From: Parascedosporium putredinis
Taxonomy: Eukaryota; Ascomycota; Sordariomycetes; Microascales; Microascaceae
Direction of reading: 5' to 3'
NCBI GenBank assembly: GCA_949357655.1
Contig: CASHTG010000001.1
Location: 4,464,001 to 4,528,000, forward strand
DNA length: 64,000 nt
Numbering within the stretch: position 1 is the stretch's first letter; each line of letters begins with the position of its first letter. A model generated the notes under the pieces. The model was not told where the DNA came from, did no database searches, and saw only the letters and a list, made by a program, of their open reading frames with translations. A program made the position numbers and the translations under genes. This document shows, piece by piece, positions 23,450 to 35,900 of the stretch.

Positions 23450-24913
23450 TCATGGGTAAACACTAAGGTTGGAAATATAGATGGCTGGCACTCCAGGCTC
23501 GGCGGTTGCATTACACGATAGGGCAACACTGAACAAAGGATCATAGGTCATTTGGTATGCATATGTGAGACCATCATACTCTAGCCAGGCCTCTTGGTTA
23601 GTACTATCGGCGACAACGCTATCCACAAGGTTACTTGAGCGAAAAACCCGGCCTGGATCGTACATCCATAAATATCAGCTCCAGCTGCAAAGCTATATGA
23701 GAACCGGAACCGGACCGTAACTTCAGGGGGCGGTTGTCCACAAGAAGGTAGGAGTTGGTTGAGATAAACCTGGGAAGGTCCAGTGGTATAGGGAATCAAG
23801 GCAAAGGCATAACCAGAGTTACTGGGCTCATACGGAAGAACAGCAGAGTCATATGCTACAACTTCGTCGCTGAGATACCATGGAGCTAGAACCACATTGG
23901 TAAAGTCCCCGTTAACCAAATCCTCGCATTCAGGCTGTGGCGTCTCGGTTGGCGTCTGGGTTGTTTCTGTCGTAGATAGGCTAGTATCTAAAGTGATAGA
24001 GGAGCTGATAGGACCCTCAGAAGTAGAGCTATCACTTGATGTGGCAGCCTCTGAACTAAAGGTAGAGGAGCTAATAGGTAGGTTGGTAGGAGTAGTAGGG
24101 GCGGAACTGACACTCTCTGTCGCCGACATGGAGCTGGTACTTCCCGAGGAGCTATGTAACGATAAACAAATTAGTAATTGAAACGTTGGTAGAGACTCGT
24201 GAGGGTCACTTCCCCCTTGGCTACAATACTTACCTCGAAGCGGTACGAGCACTCTCGGTATCTGACGTTTGTGTGTGCGGATATACGGTAAAAGTGGACT
24301 TCGATCTCGATGCACTCACACGCCCATTTCGACTATTTGAGAGAAAGGATCAGGTTTCGTGGACTCGAGTATCAGCTTGGTTCTAGCGCTTACCTTGATG
24401 GCCGAGGCCGTATTATAGGGCTAACCGGCTGCCCCGGGCGCCGCCCATCAACGCCACCGTTTCCGCCGGGAGGAAGGGTGACTGAGGTGAGCTCGGGCTG
24501 GCTGGATGCCCTTGTGAGTTCCCGCCTTCACTAGAGAAGGGTAGCTGGGGCCCGCTCGGGCGAACAAGCAAAGGTTCCATACGCCATACCTCCCAGAGGG
24601 CAGGGCTATCTGACAGAGGCGCACCAAGCTGGTCAGGGTACACGATCATTTGTTCTCGATCCACAGGTCTGCCGAGGGCATCCATAAGAGGGCCATCGGG
24701 CGCTGTCGGGCAGATGGATTCGAGGACCTGACCCCAATCTGTTATGGTTGGTGCTACAGTAACGACGATGGTAAATGTGAGGACCTGGGTGGCGGGGACC
24801 GCCTCCTCAATGATAGGTGTGCACTCATTCTGAGGGTGGTCTGCTGAGCTATAAGCCGTGGTGAGAGATAAGTTCACTAGAAGCACTAGTAAGAGCTGTG
24901 CCTGGGACCGCAT
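23450..24913 (-). CDS. Secreted Ser/Thr-rich protein with C-terminal beta-sandwich-like module
   Basis: I do not recognise a named family. Exon 1 (24394-24913) starts with a signal peptide (MRSQAQLLLVLLVNLSLTTA) and a short domain containing LTFTIVVTVAPTI and two cysteines. Exons 2 (24234-24332) and 3 (from 24151) encode a Ser/Thr stalk, probably O-mannosylated, rich in SSS and TTET runs. The C-terminal part begins CEDLVNGDFTNVVLAPW and has aromatic and Cys-Gly positions (LLPSCGQPPPEVTVRFRFSY, GADIYGCTIQAGF). This resembles the NGDFE-type carbohydrate-binding-like modules common in fungal extracellular proteins. It ends ATAEPGVPAIYISNLSVYP. Frames break near 24420 and in a T run near 23648. 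The role, perhaps wall-associated or substrate binding, is inference only. Confidence 0.7.
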
Positions 24914-27900
24914 CGTTTAACTCATGCCAAACCGCCGTTGACTGGGAGAGAACAAGTTGGACGCGCTTGACTCCGTGTACAGAAATCGCTGGCAATGAGC
25001 GCGGCCACTGTTGGAATATATATATATGTTAACAAAGATCCCACATCACTCATTTATGTTATTGTCTCCGATGTTTAAAGACAAGGCTATCTCACGCGAA
25101 CAGCAGTCACAATAGGCATGAGACCGTCCAAATCATGTACAGCCGGTATTAGAGCCGCGCTCTCTCTCCCCATTTTGATGATGTTCTATCAGTATAGCAT
25201 AGTTATAACTCAAGCCAATTTAACCCGTCGAGGAGCAAACGCGGATATGGGGATGCGCTTCAAGCTGATAAAAGGGTGCTCAAGAGGTATCTCAATATAA
25301 GGTGTGTGAATGGAGAGTTCTACGCGAACGAAAGGTCTCATATTCCAATTATGCGAAGAAGGGGAAAAATAAGTGAGAAAAACAGAAGATGAACAAACCG
25401 TGTGGAATTACTCTGGGTCATAAAGCTTCTGTGATATCATCCCTGAGACCTTTTATCCGGTGTGTAGGCCACCTTCAAAACACTCGATGACCAAAGTTCC
25501 CGGAGTCAGTTTTCGGACCGTGCGGAAAAAACAACAGGGTCCTTGAAGGCGGAAAAGCCCGCTCTCCGGAATTTGGAAATCGGCCGTATGACAAAGCAAC
25601 CAATACTCAACAGCAATCGAGTTCCACCACCAACCTGATTTCGTAAGCAACGAACACGGCGGCTGCAAGGGAACCCATCGTCTTCACTCCTCCTTGTTTT
25701 TCTCGAAATACTTGTAAATGGCCAGGGGTGGGCTCTTCTCTCCTTACTTAATCAGAAAGCATAGAGGATGCAGCAGCCCGAATGCATGTGGCCTCGAACG
25801 CATGCCGCTGATGCCCGTGTGAGCCCGTGTGAGAGGCTGCGGAGAAAAAAAGGTTCGGAAGAGCGGCGGAAGAGCGGCGGCATCCCGGCTGCCGTGTTCC
25901 GAAAGCGTGCGGTATCGCGCTTGCCTCGTTGACTTCATCTCTTGGTCGGCCGGTCCTTCGCGATGCTTGAAATCGAGCAGTCCGCGACGCAACACACGAT
26001 TTGGGCACGTTTGATCGTGTTCTCGCATCGCGCAAAGGGCTTTACTAACACTACTAACTTTTTTAACTCGGGTATCATTTTATTTTTCTAAAGACTTGTC
26101 CACTTTCTTGGTGGATTCTTGACGCTTCGCCACCGCGGCCTTGGACCAAGATGGCCCCGTTCTCGACAACGTGGCGTAGATAAAATATCCGCATGGGTTC
26201 TTCTCATCTTGGCAGGATTGGGCCCTCTTTCTACGGCCTTGGAATGAATGAAACCGCTCTAAAAGACCCTTCCTCTCGTGTTGGTGACCATGTGCAGTCG
26301 CCGTGTGCTGTGAACCTAGTCTCTGCCCAAGGCGGAGCGTGCCAAAAGACCACTCTATTCAAGCCTGAGCATCCTGATTTTCCCTCGGAAGAAGCAGAAG
26401 AGGCGAGGCAAAGCCAACGTAATTATTCAGCATCCATATCTCACAATTGCGCAATTCCGCCGCAAACTAGCGGTGGTAACCACTGATCCTGTTTTCCAGC
26501 CATTTGATTTCTCAGCAATTGGCTGGTGTAATCACACTGCCCCCTTTCATCCCAGATGCAGCAGGCAGGACAATGAAATGTATGATTATTGGGGGACATT
26601 GCGGAAATAGAACTTTCTTTCTTTTTCTTTCTTTTGAGACGAGTCTGGAACAACCACAGCCGCCTTTTCTGTTCAATGTACAGTACATCGGAGTGGAGGT
26701 GAGAAGAAAGTGATCATAGAAGGCGCCATCGATTCAAGCGCATTGGCGCCGCTGAAATCAAGAAAGCCTTTGCATTGGTGGGAAAGCCCAGGGGTATGAT
26801 GAGAAATCAAAAATACACTCATGGGCCAGGGTATTGATGCATTGACTGGGGGTGAATGCCACCAAACCCGAACGCCCATCTGTGGGGTCCCGTGCAGTAT
26901 TATTATGCCTCAACTATTGTTCTCAATCGATTGATACTCGTCTAGTCTTCCGGAGCACGACTTAATTTTGCCCTCACTACCTCGGTAGTACTGAACGCTT
27001 CCTGGATCTACTGAAGGGCCCTGTCTTACCATGTCCGTCTTGACGGCTGACAAGTGTTCAGTCTACGCTTTCACACTCTCTAGACTCTCGTAGCTCCACG
27101 GTGGCTCGTCGGGAGCTGAGTCCGGACTGATTCCCCATTTTCTAGCTGAGTTGCTTAGCCTACAACTAGAATGTTAATTCCTCGAAGCGTGTACATGGGC
27201 TTTGGCCACCGGTTCTCGGGTGGGCTCTCGGGTCTGGGACGAGGCCACAAACGAGGGTGTCTTTTCACCCCTCCTCCACGGCTACCTCCCTCCGTGACTC
27301 GGAGCGGCCAGCACACATCTCCAAGAGCAGCGAGCGTGGGGGCGAGAGAAAGGAACCCAGAAAATTCTTGGAACGGGAGGCATCTGGGCCAGAACCAGCT
27401 CAACCCCTCCTCAAACCAAGAGATGAAAGACGAATGACCGTCCTCGTCAAAGTAAGCCACAGTTCCTGATCTCAGTGCTTCAGGCATCCCGCCCGGGAAG
27501 AAGGATGTGTGTTTGAGATTTGAACAAGATTGGTCGGAAAAGGGAGGGTTGGCCGGCTTGTGAACCTCGGGCAACTCCTATGCCAGCTGGTCTGCACTAA
27601 TTTTGGTCGAACGAGTTTTTTCCCAATCAATGCGGGGTTACCATACAGAGGCCGTCCAGTCCTTCTGGTTGCCTAGGTGGTAATCTGCCCCTCTTCCGGC
27701 ACTTTTTCTAAACCGGCCTTTCGCATAATAGCGAGGCACCTCGAGGAGCCATATGTACCTTTGCTACCAAGGCGCTATCGGTGATTGATTGGGAAACGGG
27801 CTGCGCATCGCGTGGTGTGTGTCTCGTCTCACAAGGCAGGACCCACACCGCGGCCGGCGCTGGCTGCGTCCTCGCCGAAAATGACGACGTCAGGCTGAAG

Positions 27901-29198
27901 CAAGAGCTCCCCGGCTCCCGATTTGTTAGCCTCTTCAGATCACACTGTTCCCAGGAGCCTGGTAACGACTCTCTGATACCATATCACTGTCATTCGGTGG
28001 AGGTGTATTTGGAGGCTTGCCAGTCCCCTAACTGCCTGTTCAACCAGTTTCGTAGCCATCACGCTTCTGCCTCCCAACAACAAACGCATCCGGAGGCAAA
28101 TTCCACGCAAAGAGTTTTCTTTCAGGGGTACCCGAAGTTTAAATGTCAATCAAAGTACTCGACGGTCATTTTTGTGCGATGGCTGCCGTGTAAAAATTCG
28201 GCGGGTTACTTGGTGAGGACATGCATACCCCATATGGCGAACGGGAAGACGGAGCGATCGACCAATGAAAATTCTTCGCTTCGATCACGAAAGGACTAGC
28301 GCGGATGTCGTGATTTCTGGGTTTTATAACCACATCGATGACATCCAACCTCACAGGAGGAGAGCCTTCGGAGTAAGAGCTGGCGCCGATTCTAACTCAC
28401 CAAAGAGGGCAAAACAGGTCCCATTATTAATGTTAGATCGACGCGGTTTCTCGGGATCCTTCTCGAAGTCCGGGTTAGCACAATTTTGAACAAAAGGTGC
28501 CCTAGGGGTATCTTGTGCCTTCTGTCAGGGCCCTCAATATAGGAGAGGCCTTGCAGGTGATGGGATGGGTTGGGTGTGGTGCGGGAAGGCAGTTTCCAGC
28601 GCAATTCATCAGCAACACAAGCCCTCGATTCGCGGAGACCATAGCAGCATGGTTAATGGTTAATGATACTCTTTGTACATCGCTTTTGCATATTGCCATT
28701 TGAGGGGGCCATCATTTCCGAAGACAAACCGACAGGTAGGGTACTCCTCGATCCCACGGATGGGGGCTTTCATGTACTGTACCGTCGGCCTTGAGGTAGC
28801 GTATTAGTGAGCGGGCAGCGGAGGTGTGGGCCAAGAACTTGCCTCGCGTGTGTAAGTCCTTTACCCCAGTGCCACTGTTCTTCTCGGAATAGGGCTTATT
28901 GCGTGATCGACTTTCGTCTTTAAAGAAAAACCTTCCCGTCCGTCTTGCTTCCCCTCCATCCCTTCGAAACCACTCTTTCATAACCTGCCTCCCCATCACC
29001 GTGGTAGTCTTGACCCAGTCCTTGCATTCCCCTGCACCCCAGAGTCTTTGCCAACAAGCTTTCAACCAGTCGGACTGCTCCTCTCAGTAATCAGGGTTTC
29101 TTGAGACTCCCTTATAAGCCTCAACTCACCCCCATCCCCCTTTTATACACTCATCTTATACCGCCTCCTCGACAGTCATACCCCTCATATCGACCAAC
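24914..29198. other. Long gene-free stretch
   Basis: No gene is supported over about 4.3 kb. It contains a short (TA)n tract near 25017-25027. Open frames such as 27781-28299 (+, non-ATG start) and 27155-27574 (-) have no motifs and no convincing splice partners. The last few hundred bases, pyrimidine-rich, are the leader of the PAPS reductase gene. Confidence 0.5.
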
Positions 29199-30220
29199 AT
29201 GGCGTCCTTCTCCCCTATCCAAGAGACAGTCGAATCAACCATCCTGGCCCCAATTGACACCGATCTCGCTTCACTGAACGAGGTTGCCGCCTCTGAAAAC
29301 GCCCTCTCTGCCTCGATCATGTCTCTCGATAGTTGCACAACTAGGGTTGAGTCCGAGGTTGAGTCTGGATATGTATCGTCAACCTCCGATTATGAGAACT
29401 CCAAGACCAAGGCTGTTCCCGCCACCGCTCCCTTCGTCAACCTGTCTCCCCCTACCTGGACTTCCTCAATGATCAACTTGAGAAGATGAGCCCCGTCGAG
29501 GTCCTTCGCTTCGTCAAGATCCTCTTCCCCAACGTCTACCAATCCACCGCCTTTGGCTTGACTGGTCTCGTCACCATTGACATGCTGTCCAAGATTCAAA
29601 AGGACTGGCCTGAATCTCCCAAGGTCGACCTTATCTTCCTCGATACTCTCTACCACTTCCAAGAGACGTACGATCTCGTCAACCGTGTCCAGGAACAATA
29701 TCCCGAGCTGAAGGTCCACGTCTTCAAGCCCTACGGCGCCGAGAGCACCCAAGAGTTTGAAGACATATATGGCGAGAAGCTCTACGACCGTGAGTCCGAG
29801 CTGTATGATGTGACGGCCAAGGTTGAGCCTCTCCAGCGTGCCTACACCGAGCTTGGCGTCAAGGCCATCTTGACTGGTCGTCGCCGGTCCCAGGGCGGTG
29901 GTCGCCAGAAGATCCCCGTCATCGAGCTTGACGAGGAGAACAACATTATCAAGATCAACCCTCTCGTCACCTGGTCCTTCAGCCAAGTCCACCAATATAT
30001 CAAGGAGAACAACGTCCCATACAACGCCCTTCTCGATCAAGGCTACAAGTCCATTGGCGATTGGCATTCCACAAGCCCCGTCGGCGAAGGAGAAGATGAA
30101 CGCGCCGGTCGCTGGAAGGGCCAAGCCAAGACCGAGTGCGGCATCCACAACAAGAAGTCGCGATACGCTCAGTACCTCGAGGAGATGGAGAGGAACACGA
30201 GTCAGCCCGTCTTGGCGTAA
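29199..30220 (+). CDS. MET16: Phosphoadenylylsulfate (PAPS) reductase
   Basis: The enzyme reduces PAPS to sulfite and adenosine 3',5'-bisphosphate with thioredoxin, in the cytosolic sulfate-assimilation pathway. The core contains SPVEVLRFV, AFGLTGLVTIDML, VDLIFLDTLYHFQETY, the PAPS-binding GRRRSQGGGRQKIPVIE and the C-terminal catalytic segment KTECGIHNKK with its single redox cysteine. This is typical of PAPS reductase rather than the Fe-S APS reductase. About 80 residues rich in Ser, Glu and Ala (from MASFSPIQETVESTILAP) precede the core, longer than the yeast enzyme. One lost base near 29449 splits the open frame; repaired, it reads VNLSPPYLDFLNDQLEKM and gives 340 residues in a single exon. 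Confidence 0.95.
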
Positions 30221-31050
30221 GTTAGGACAGGCGAGAAGAGCGTTTATGAGTATGGTGGGCGGACGTTAATGAGGTGACGAAACATTTTTGGTAATGGGGC
30301 TCTTTTGCATGTTGGCGTTGGCGGCATCTATTAAAAATTTAGGACCATCATATGGGCTTTTGGGTTGATATATCATTCAGGGAGTTGTGTCGGAGGCGAC
30401 CCAGTCATTATAAGCATTAGTAGAGGCGTAAATCAAACAAGGCAGGTTATGTTTACTTAGCAATATATTCAAATCCATAAGAACAGCACCAGCAGAACAG
30501 TTCAAAATGTTGCTCTCCCTAACCCAGAGTTTGTCGGGTGATGTGTCGTGAAGTGTCGTGAGGCAGGAGGCCTGGGATCTCTTGCCCCTCACTTGGGGTG
30601 CGGGTTTCGTCGGCTACTCTCCTCGCACTGTTCATCTTTTGGTAATTCTCTGCTGGCACGCCCTGGGCAGTCAAGGAATACAGTGTGAACATTAGAACCG
30701 TTTGAATCTGGCCCACGCTACAAAAATACCTCTAATTGGATGACCTACCCACTCAGGAATTGGGAAGAAGGTATTATTAGGTGACTGCTTGTTCATTGAT
30801 GAACGGTCGAACTTTTTCTGAATGCCACAACAGCCCTATCTGATACGGACATTACACTCTTCTAGACCCATAAACTTTTAAGGGCCCGAACCCGCTGTTT
30901 CCGAGTTGAATAAGTATAGGACTCAAGAGTGACCTCTTTACTTTACAATCTACTTCGCACGACCACATCCCGCGAAACTGCAAGAATCTCCTCAAATAAC
31001 GCCATCACCCCTCATATTAACTCACTTTCCCATCGCCCGCTGCTTGTAGG
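30221..31050. other. Intergenic region, PAPS reductase 3' side and TYW3 promoter
   Basis: No coding signal is seen. The left side should hold the PAPS reductase 3' UTR, and about 30900-31050 the TYW3 promoter and leader. Confidence 0.5.
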
Positions 31051-32129
31051 ATGTCTGGGTTCCCCCACCTCCGCCTTCTTTCAATGAAAAGAAAGCCAAA
31101 ATCATGGCGCAGCTTCAGCTGCCACCCGACGAGTACACAGACTTGTCCCCTAAGGGCTCTGTTGACGAGGCCCTAGTTGACGTTATCGACGAGGTCAACG
31201 CTGTGGAAGGCTTCGTCACAACGAGTAGCTGCGCGGGTCGGGCTAGCGTCTTCCTCGAGGGCAGCAGGGTGGCACCCGCGGCGGGAAGCGGGGAAAGTGG
31301 TACGGTTGCTGGTGTTGGCGGCAAGGGGGCGGCGGGACGTGGCTATACGTCTCCCATGACCCTTTTGCAGAGGTAGCCGAGAAGGTAGACTGGGAAACTG
31401 CATTCGGCCTGGTCAAGGACGGATCAGAGCCCGCGCATGACCGGGGATCTGACGACGGGGAGAAGAGGTTCATCCACTTCAAATTCGAGCCAATGGTATG
31501 GATAGGAGAACAGACAAGCGTGAAGGCGCCAGAGCTTTGTACCACCGCCTCGTTATCAGCGTGGGGTTTTATCGGAGTTGCTGTCCTGTAGAGTCTCTGC
31601 TAACCTGATGTAGATCCTCCACGTTCTTACAGCATCTCTTGAGCATGCCCAGGCCCTCCTCCGCTGCGCACAACAGGCTGGGTTTCGGGAGAGTGGCGTT
31701 ATCAACGTAACTGCGGGGGCCGGTGAGCCAGACATCATTCCGATTGTCGCTATCCGCACAATGGGCTTAGGTTTCGAGTCGCTCATAGGGTTCCAGCAGA
31801 ATGGAAAACGGCAGCCCATGGTAGAGACGCCATACCTGGAGACTCTTGTAGAGCTATCTAATACTCGGTTCGTGGAGAACAAGAAACGGATAGAAAGGTT
31901 CCGTGTCGGATTTCAAAACCTCATCTCGAATCGTAAGCTAGGTGGCCAAAAGAAGCCGGAAGGGTGGGAGGACGCCGAGGCGCGTCGGGCCCGGAAGAGA
32001 GCCGAGGGCCTCAAACGGCGGGAAGAGCTCAAAGCAGAGGGAGCCCGCAACGTAGAGGGGCAACCGGATGATACCGAGGGTGCTACATCCTTCCTCACAG
32101 ATTTAGAGCTTCCACGCGAGGACGCGTGA
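31051..32129 (+). CDS. TYW3: tRNA wybutosine-synthesising protein 3 (Tyw3)
   Basis: Tyw3 is an SAM-dependent methyltransferase that N4-methylates the yW-86 intermediate at G37 of tRNA-Phe. I place the start at the ATG at 31051; restoring one C near 31066 gives MSGFPPPPPSFNEKKAKIMA. The family signature is unmistakable: DEYTDLSPKGSVDE, GFVTTSSCAGRASVFLEG, GGKGAAGRWLYVSHDP (after restoring a base near 31345) and FIHFKFEPMILHV across the intron at 31496-31613. Further on come GFRESGVINV and VAIRTMGLGFESLIGF. The C-terminus is a Lys/Arg/Glu-rich tail. Total is about 320 residues. The gene ends 180 bases from the convergent MIC19 gene. Confidence 0.95.
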
Positions 32130-32308
32130 GTAAGATAGCGGGCCTGATAACAGGAGTAACGTTCATTTATACCCATCCGTCTATACATCTCCTTGCTTTG
32201 GAATTCGCCGGTTTTTTCCCCTCATGGAAGTACTCGTACATGGCATGGCCGTCAATGGCCCGGTTTTTGTAGTGAATGCTATTGCACGAAGCGATGTCAA
32301 GATTTGCA

Positions 32309-32973
32309 TCAAGAGGAGGCCTTCTCCACCCAGCCCTTCTCTAGCTTTCGCACTTCCTCCTTGAAAGCCTCAACCTCACTCCAACAGTTGAGGGGTTTCC
32401 TATCGTTGTCCCTCAAGCACTTTATCACGTTGCTCCTGGCCGTCTCGACGCCCTCTGGTAGATCCTTGATCTTCTTCCTACCCTCCAGGCGAGCGCGCAG
32501 CGCCTCCACTTCGCTCGAGACTTTGTGGCTCGTCAGCGTTTCGTCCGCCGTGACATCGCCGAGGAGAGCTTCTCGCGAGCTTCCTTTAGGGCCGCGGCCT
32601 CGTTATCGTGCAGCTTCTGAAGCTGTTCAGCAACGCGCGTCTCGACATGGATCTCCATCAGCTTCGCCCGGGATGCGTCGGTCTGGCGAGGGGAGCAAGT
32701 TAGCATGGGTCAACCTAGACTCCACGGGTCTTTTCTCAATGACGTTCGCGGTGTTACCATACCTCTTTGTTTGATTGTATCGAGTTAACCAGGTCCTGGG
32801 AAGCGCCAATGGGGCTTGAGCTGTAATGCCGCAAAAAGCTTGGTCAGTCATGAGCCCTTTCGCAAACTCGCCATTGCGTCGTGAACGTAGGTTGCGGTTA
32901 GATTTAGAGGAACTCACCCCTTCCACTCATAGGAGGCGCCGTTGGCAGCCGGCTTGGACGCAGTCGAACCCAT
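32309..32973 (-). CDS. MIC19: MICOS complex subunit Mic19
   Basis: Mic19 is a peripheral inner-membrane protein of the MICOS complex that shapes crista junctions. Exons are 32918-32973, 32763-32820 and 32309-32682. The N-terminus MGSTASK fits an N-myristoylation signal (Gly2, Ser6), followed by WKGSSPIGASQDLVNSIQSN and TDASRAKLMEIHVETRVAEQ, both typical of fungal Mic19. The middle is a coiled coil (EQLQKLHDNEAAALKEAREK). The C-terminal CHCH region carries a CX10C pair (cysteines in VIKCLRDNDRKPLNCW) that can form a disulfide. One base is missing near 32567. Repaired length is 162 residues. Confidence 0.93.
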
Positions 32974-35900
32974 GATTGATGGCGACGAGATTTGTTTGAT
33001 ATAGAGCCACTTTCGAACTTCTGATAGCCCGAGGTCGTTGACGGCCTCTGATGCAAATTCCCGAATCACAAAATCTTCCCGGGTTTCTCCGGATGCTTAC
33101 ATCATGCACAAGCCTCCATGTCTTAGGTCATCACATCGTTTTATCCTGAGGCAGCAATTGACACGATCAAAGCAAGCAGTCTGGAATAATACATGTAGAA
33201 AGGTGAGCACAATGAACATGGAATCCTTCTTCTTTGAATTGCCTAGACCTTGCGTCGTCTCATTTCTTCTTCGTTATTATGCCTTCCGCCTTTCCTCGCC
33301 AACTCTAATCTTTTCATAGGATGTGGACCTTCAAACCCCCAAACCTATCCCATTTGGATTCGGAGAGGCTGTTACAGTCACTATCACCTACTAATTTCAT
33401 GGGGTTTCTATTCCATCATCTGGAAGGCTGAGCGCACTCCTCGGCTCGCTCTTCCAGAAGGATTATGTGAGGATCTGATATCTCTTCCCATGCCCGATGA
33501 ACAGGCCTACGCTAGATTGCGTCTTCGACTTGGATAGATGATGCACCCTGTCCCTCGCATGCTTTAGCCAATGGTGAAACGGCGGTTCCCTCCGTAATAG
33601 TATTTAGAGCTGGGGTCTGCACAGTCGTTCTTGGAGAGCTGCGAACTAATCCTGTGAGGGCCCCTCTCATCCCCCTGCGATAGTCAAACCCATGAGCAAC
33701 GCCGTTAGAGTTGTAGTGAAAGGTTGCACCAACCCACTCAAGCGGGAGGGGTTCTGGAATACGAGCGTGGGTTGGGGCGAAGCCTACGAGTTGATGGAAG
33801 AAGAGCTAACGGCTAACAACCGAGTTGGGTCTTCTTTCAGGACAGGCGGCGATGTCCCAATCCAAGAATGGCCCTGGACAAATAGTTGAGCCTCATCATT
33901 ATTGTCTCTATCTTCTCCTTGCATCTCGGGTTACAAAGAAAACAATACTCGGTTGAACAAGACTGCCAGGATCCCCTCCCCGCCCCACTTTCAATTTTTA
34001 CTTGAAGAAGCTACGAAGTACAAGGACGAAGTGCGAAGGAAGAGAAGAGAAGAACAAAGAAAGAGGAAAGTAAAAGACGAAGAGAACCCTTAATCCCTCG
34101 GTTCCAAATGAGGAAACCCTCTCTTCGAATGAATCGCTTCTCTTGGGTCAGACCCGGGGCGCATCAATTGTCAAACGAAATGATCGATTGTGATCTTGCT
34201 CGAGTTTATCGCAGTGTTTAAGATTTATTGTAGGCCGCCCCCAATCCTACCATGGCCGATCGACAGTGACCCGAAAAGCATCCCTGGTCGCAATCTAAAT
34301 GCATAGGCCTTGGGTGGAGGCCAAGAATTCTCATTTGGGGATCATCCCATTCTTGGGGGAAAACAGCCCCTCCCTTCTGATTTGGGCACCCGCCCACCCT
34401 TGTTTGGCCGTTTAGAGGAATGTGGTTGAAGCCGCCATCATTCCGCAGCTCGTTATTTTTCCATCGTTCGATTATGATAGTAGGTGGCGGAGGCGGGGAG
34501 GCATGAGCATTGTTTTCCTTGAATTCCTTTGTGCCGCCAAAGTCCCCATAGGCTCCAAGGACTGATGACCTGCGAAGTCGTCCCCGGCTTGTCCGGATGA
34601 CCTGTGAAGAGTGAATTCACGAGCGGTTGCAATCACCAGAAGCATCAAGAACTGCCTGCCGACTATATCGAACCATTAGATTAATCACTGGCCTTTTACA
34701 ATCATCTAACGAGCAGATTTTATCTCTGTGTCAGACCAGGAATGCATCATGGGATTGAGATTGCAGAGACCTGAGATCGAAGGAACGACACCAGAGTGGA
34801 GGAATATTATTCCCATCCACTTCGCCGTCGTTTGGGAATACGGCTGCTTGGGATGATAGGATCAAGGTTAGTGGAGATCGAGTGCAACCCTGGGTGGGGA
34901 GGATCCCGAAGAGGCTCATGGCCAATCCACGACGACCGAAACCCCTGACAGATGGCTTGGCTTTCGTGCTAACCAGTGGCTCTCAATCGCCGCTAAGCAA
35001 AGGGGCGGGCAGCACCGTGCAGTTGGCGTCCTCCCCCTTTTCCCTGCTTGCCACCCACCCACTTGGGCACTTTTTGGAGAGCCGGTCCGTAAGCCACCGG
35101 CGAGGAACCACTGGCTACGAATCGCCCTGCACACGACGAATGTCTGGGCTCTCATAGCGTTTCCTACCAATCCGGCGGATGCTCCCCTCTCAAGGTGCTA
35201 TGTTTCAAAAACATCGAGCCAGTTAGACTTCGCGCTTCCTTGGGCAGCATGAAAAGCTGAAAATCTGTCAAAGCCACCAGGCCGCGCTATACCCTATCAT
35301 CACGACCCACCACTTACGAAGCTTGACTGCCGATAGTGGTCGTGTTCTCCAGTGGCCTAGGCTGACAGGTGGCGGGGTGGAAAATGTTCGCTGGGGCCGA
35401 AGGGTGGATTTTTATTCCTTTTTGACTTCGCTCCTGCATCTTCGCCATGCTGACGCCAAGCTGAGCGATGGATTCAGGGGACCTGGGCAGGAACATGGCA
35501 CCATGTCTAGCCAAGGTGAGGGTCGAAAAGAGACCGCTCCCTTGCAGGCGTGAGTGGACCTCGTTCACCGATTTGCTTTTGAAAGAGCCAGGGTGTTCTT
35601 ATTCGAGTTAGATAGATTCGGGCTCGTGGCAGGAATTGGCAGATTTCGTGTTCGTCCGCCTGCCCGCCCCTGTCACCTTTGAATGATGCCCTTCCTTTAA
35701 ATGGACTGTGTCTCCAGTTCGTCGAGGAGGCTGGTTGATCGTCATTCTTTTGTGCTTTTACGATCGAGACGTCGTTGTTGTTGCTAGACGTGGCTGGCAG
35801 CCCAAACAAGAAAAGGAAAGAACCTCATAGAGGAGACATCAACGAGCACCCACACGAGCCTCAAGCGGACCTTCCTCTTTCTCTCTGACCTCACCAACCT

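Noticed and set aside
27781..28299. 172-residue plus-strand open frame
   Set aside because: It begins with GTG, has no in-frame ATG near its start, shows no motif and has no splice-supported extension.
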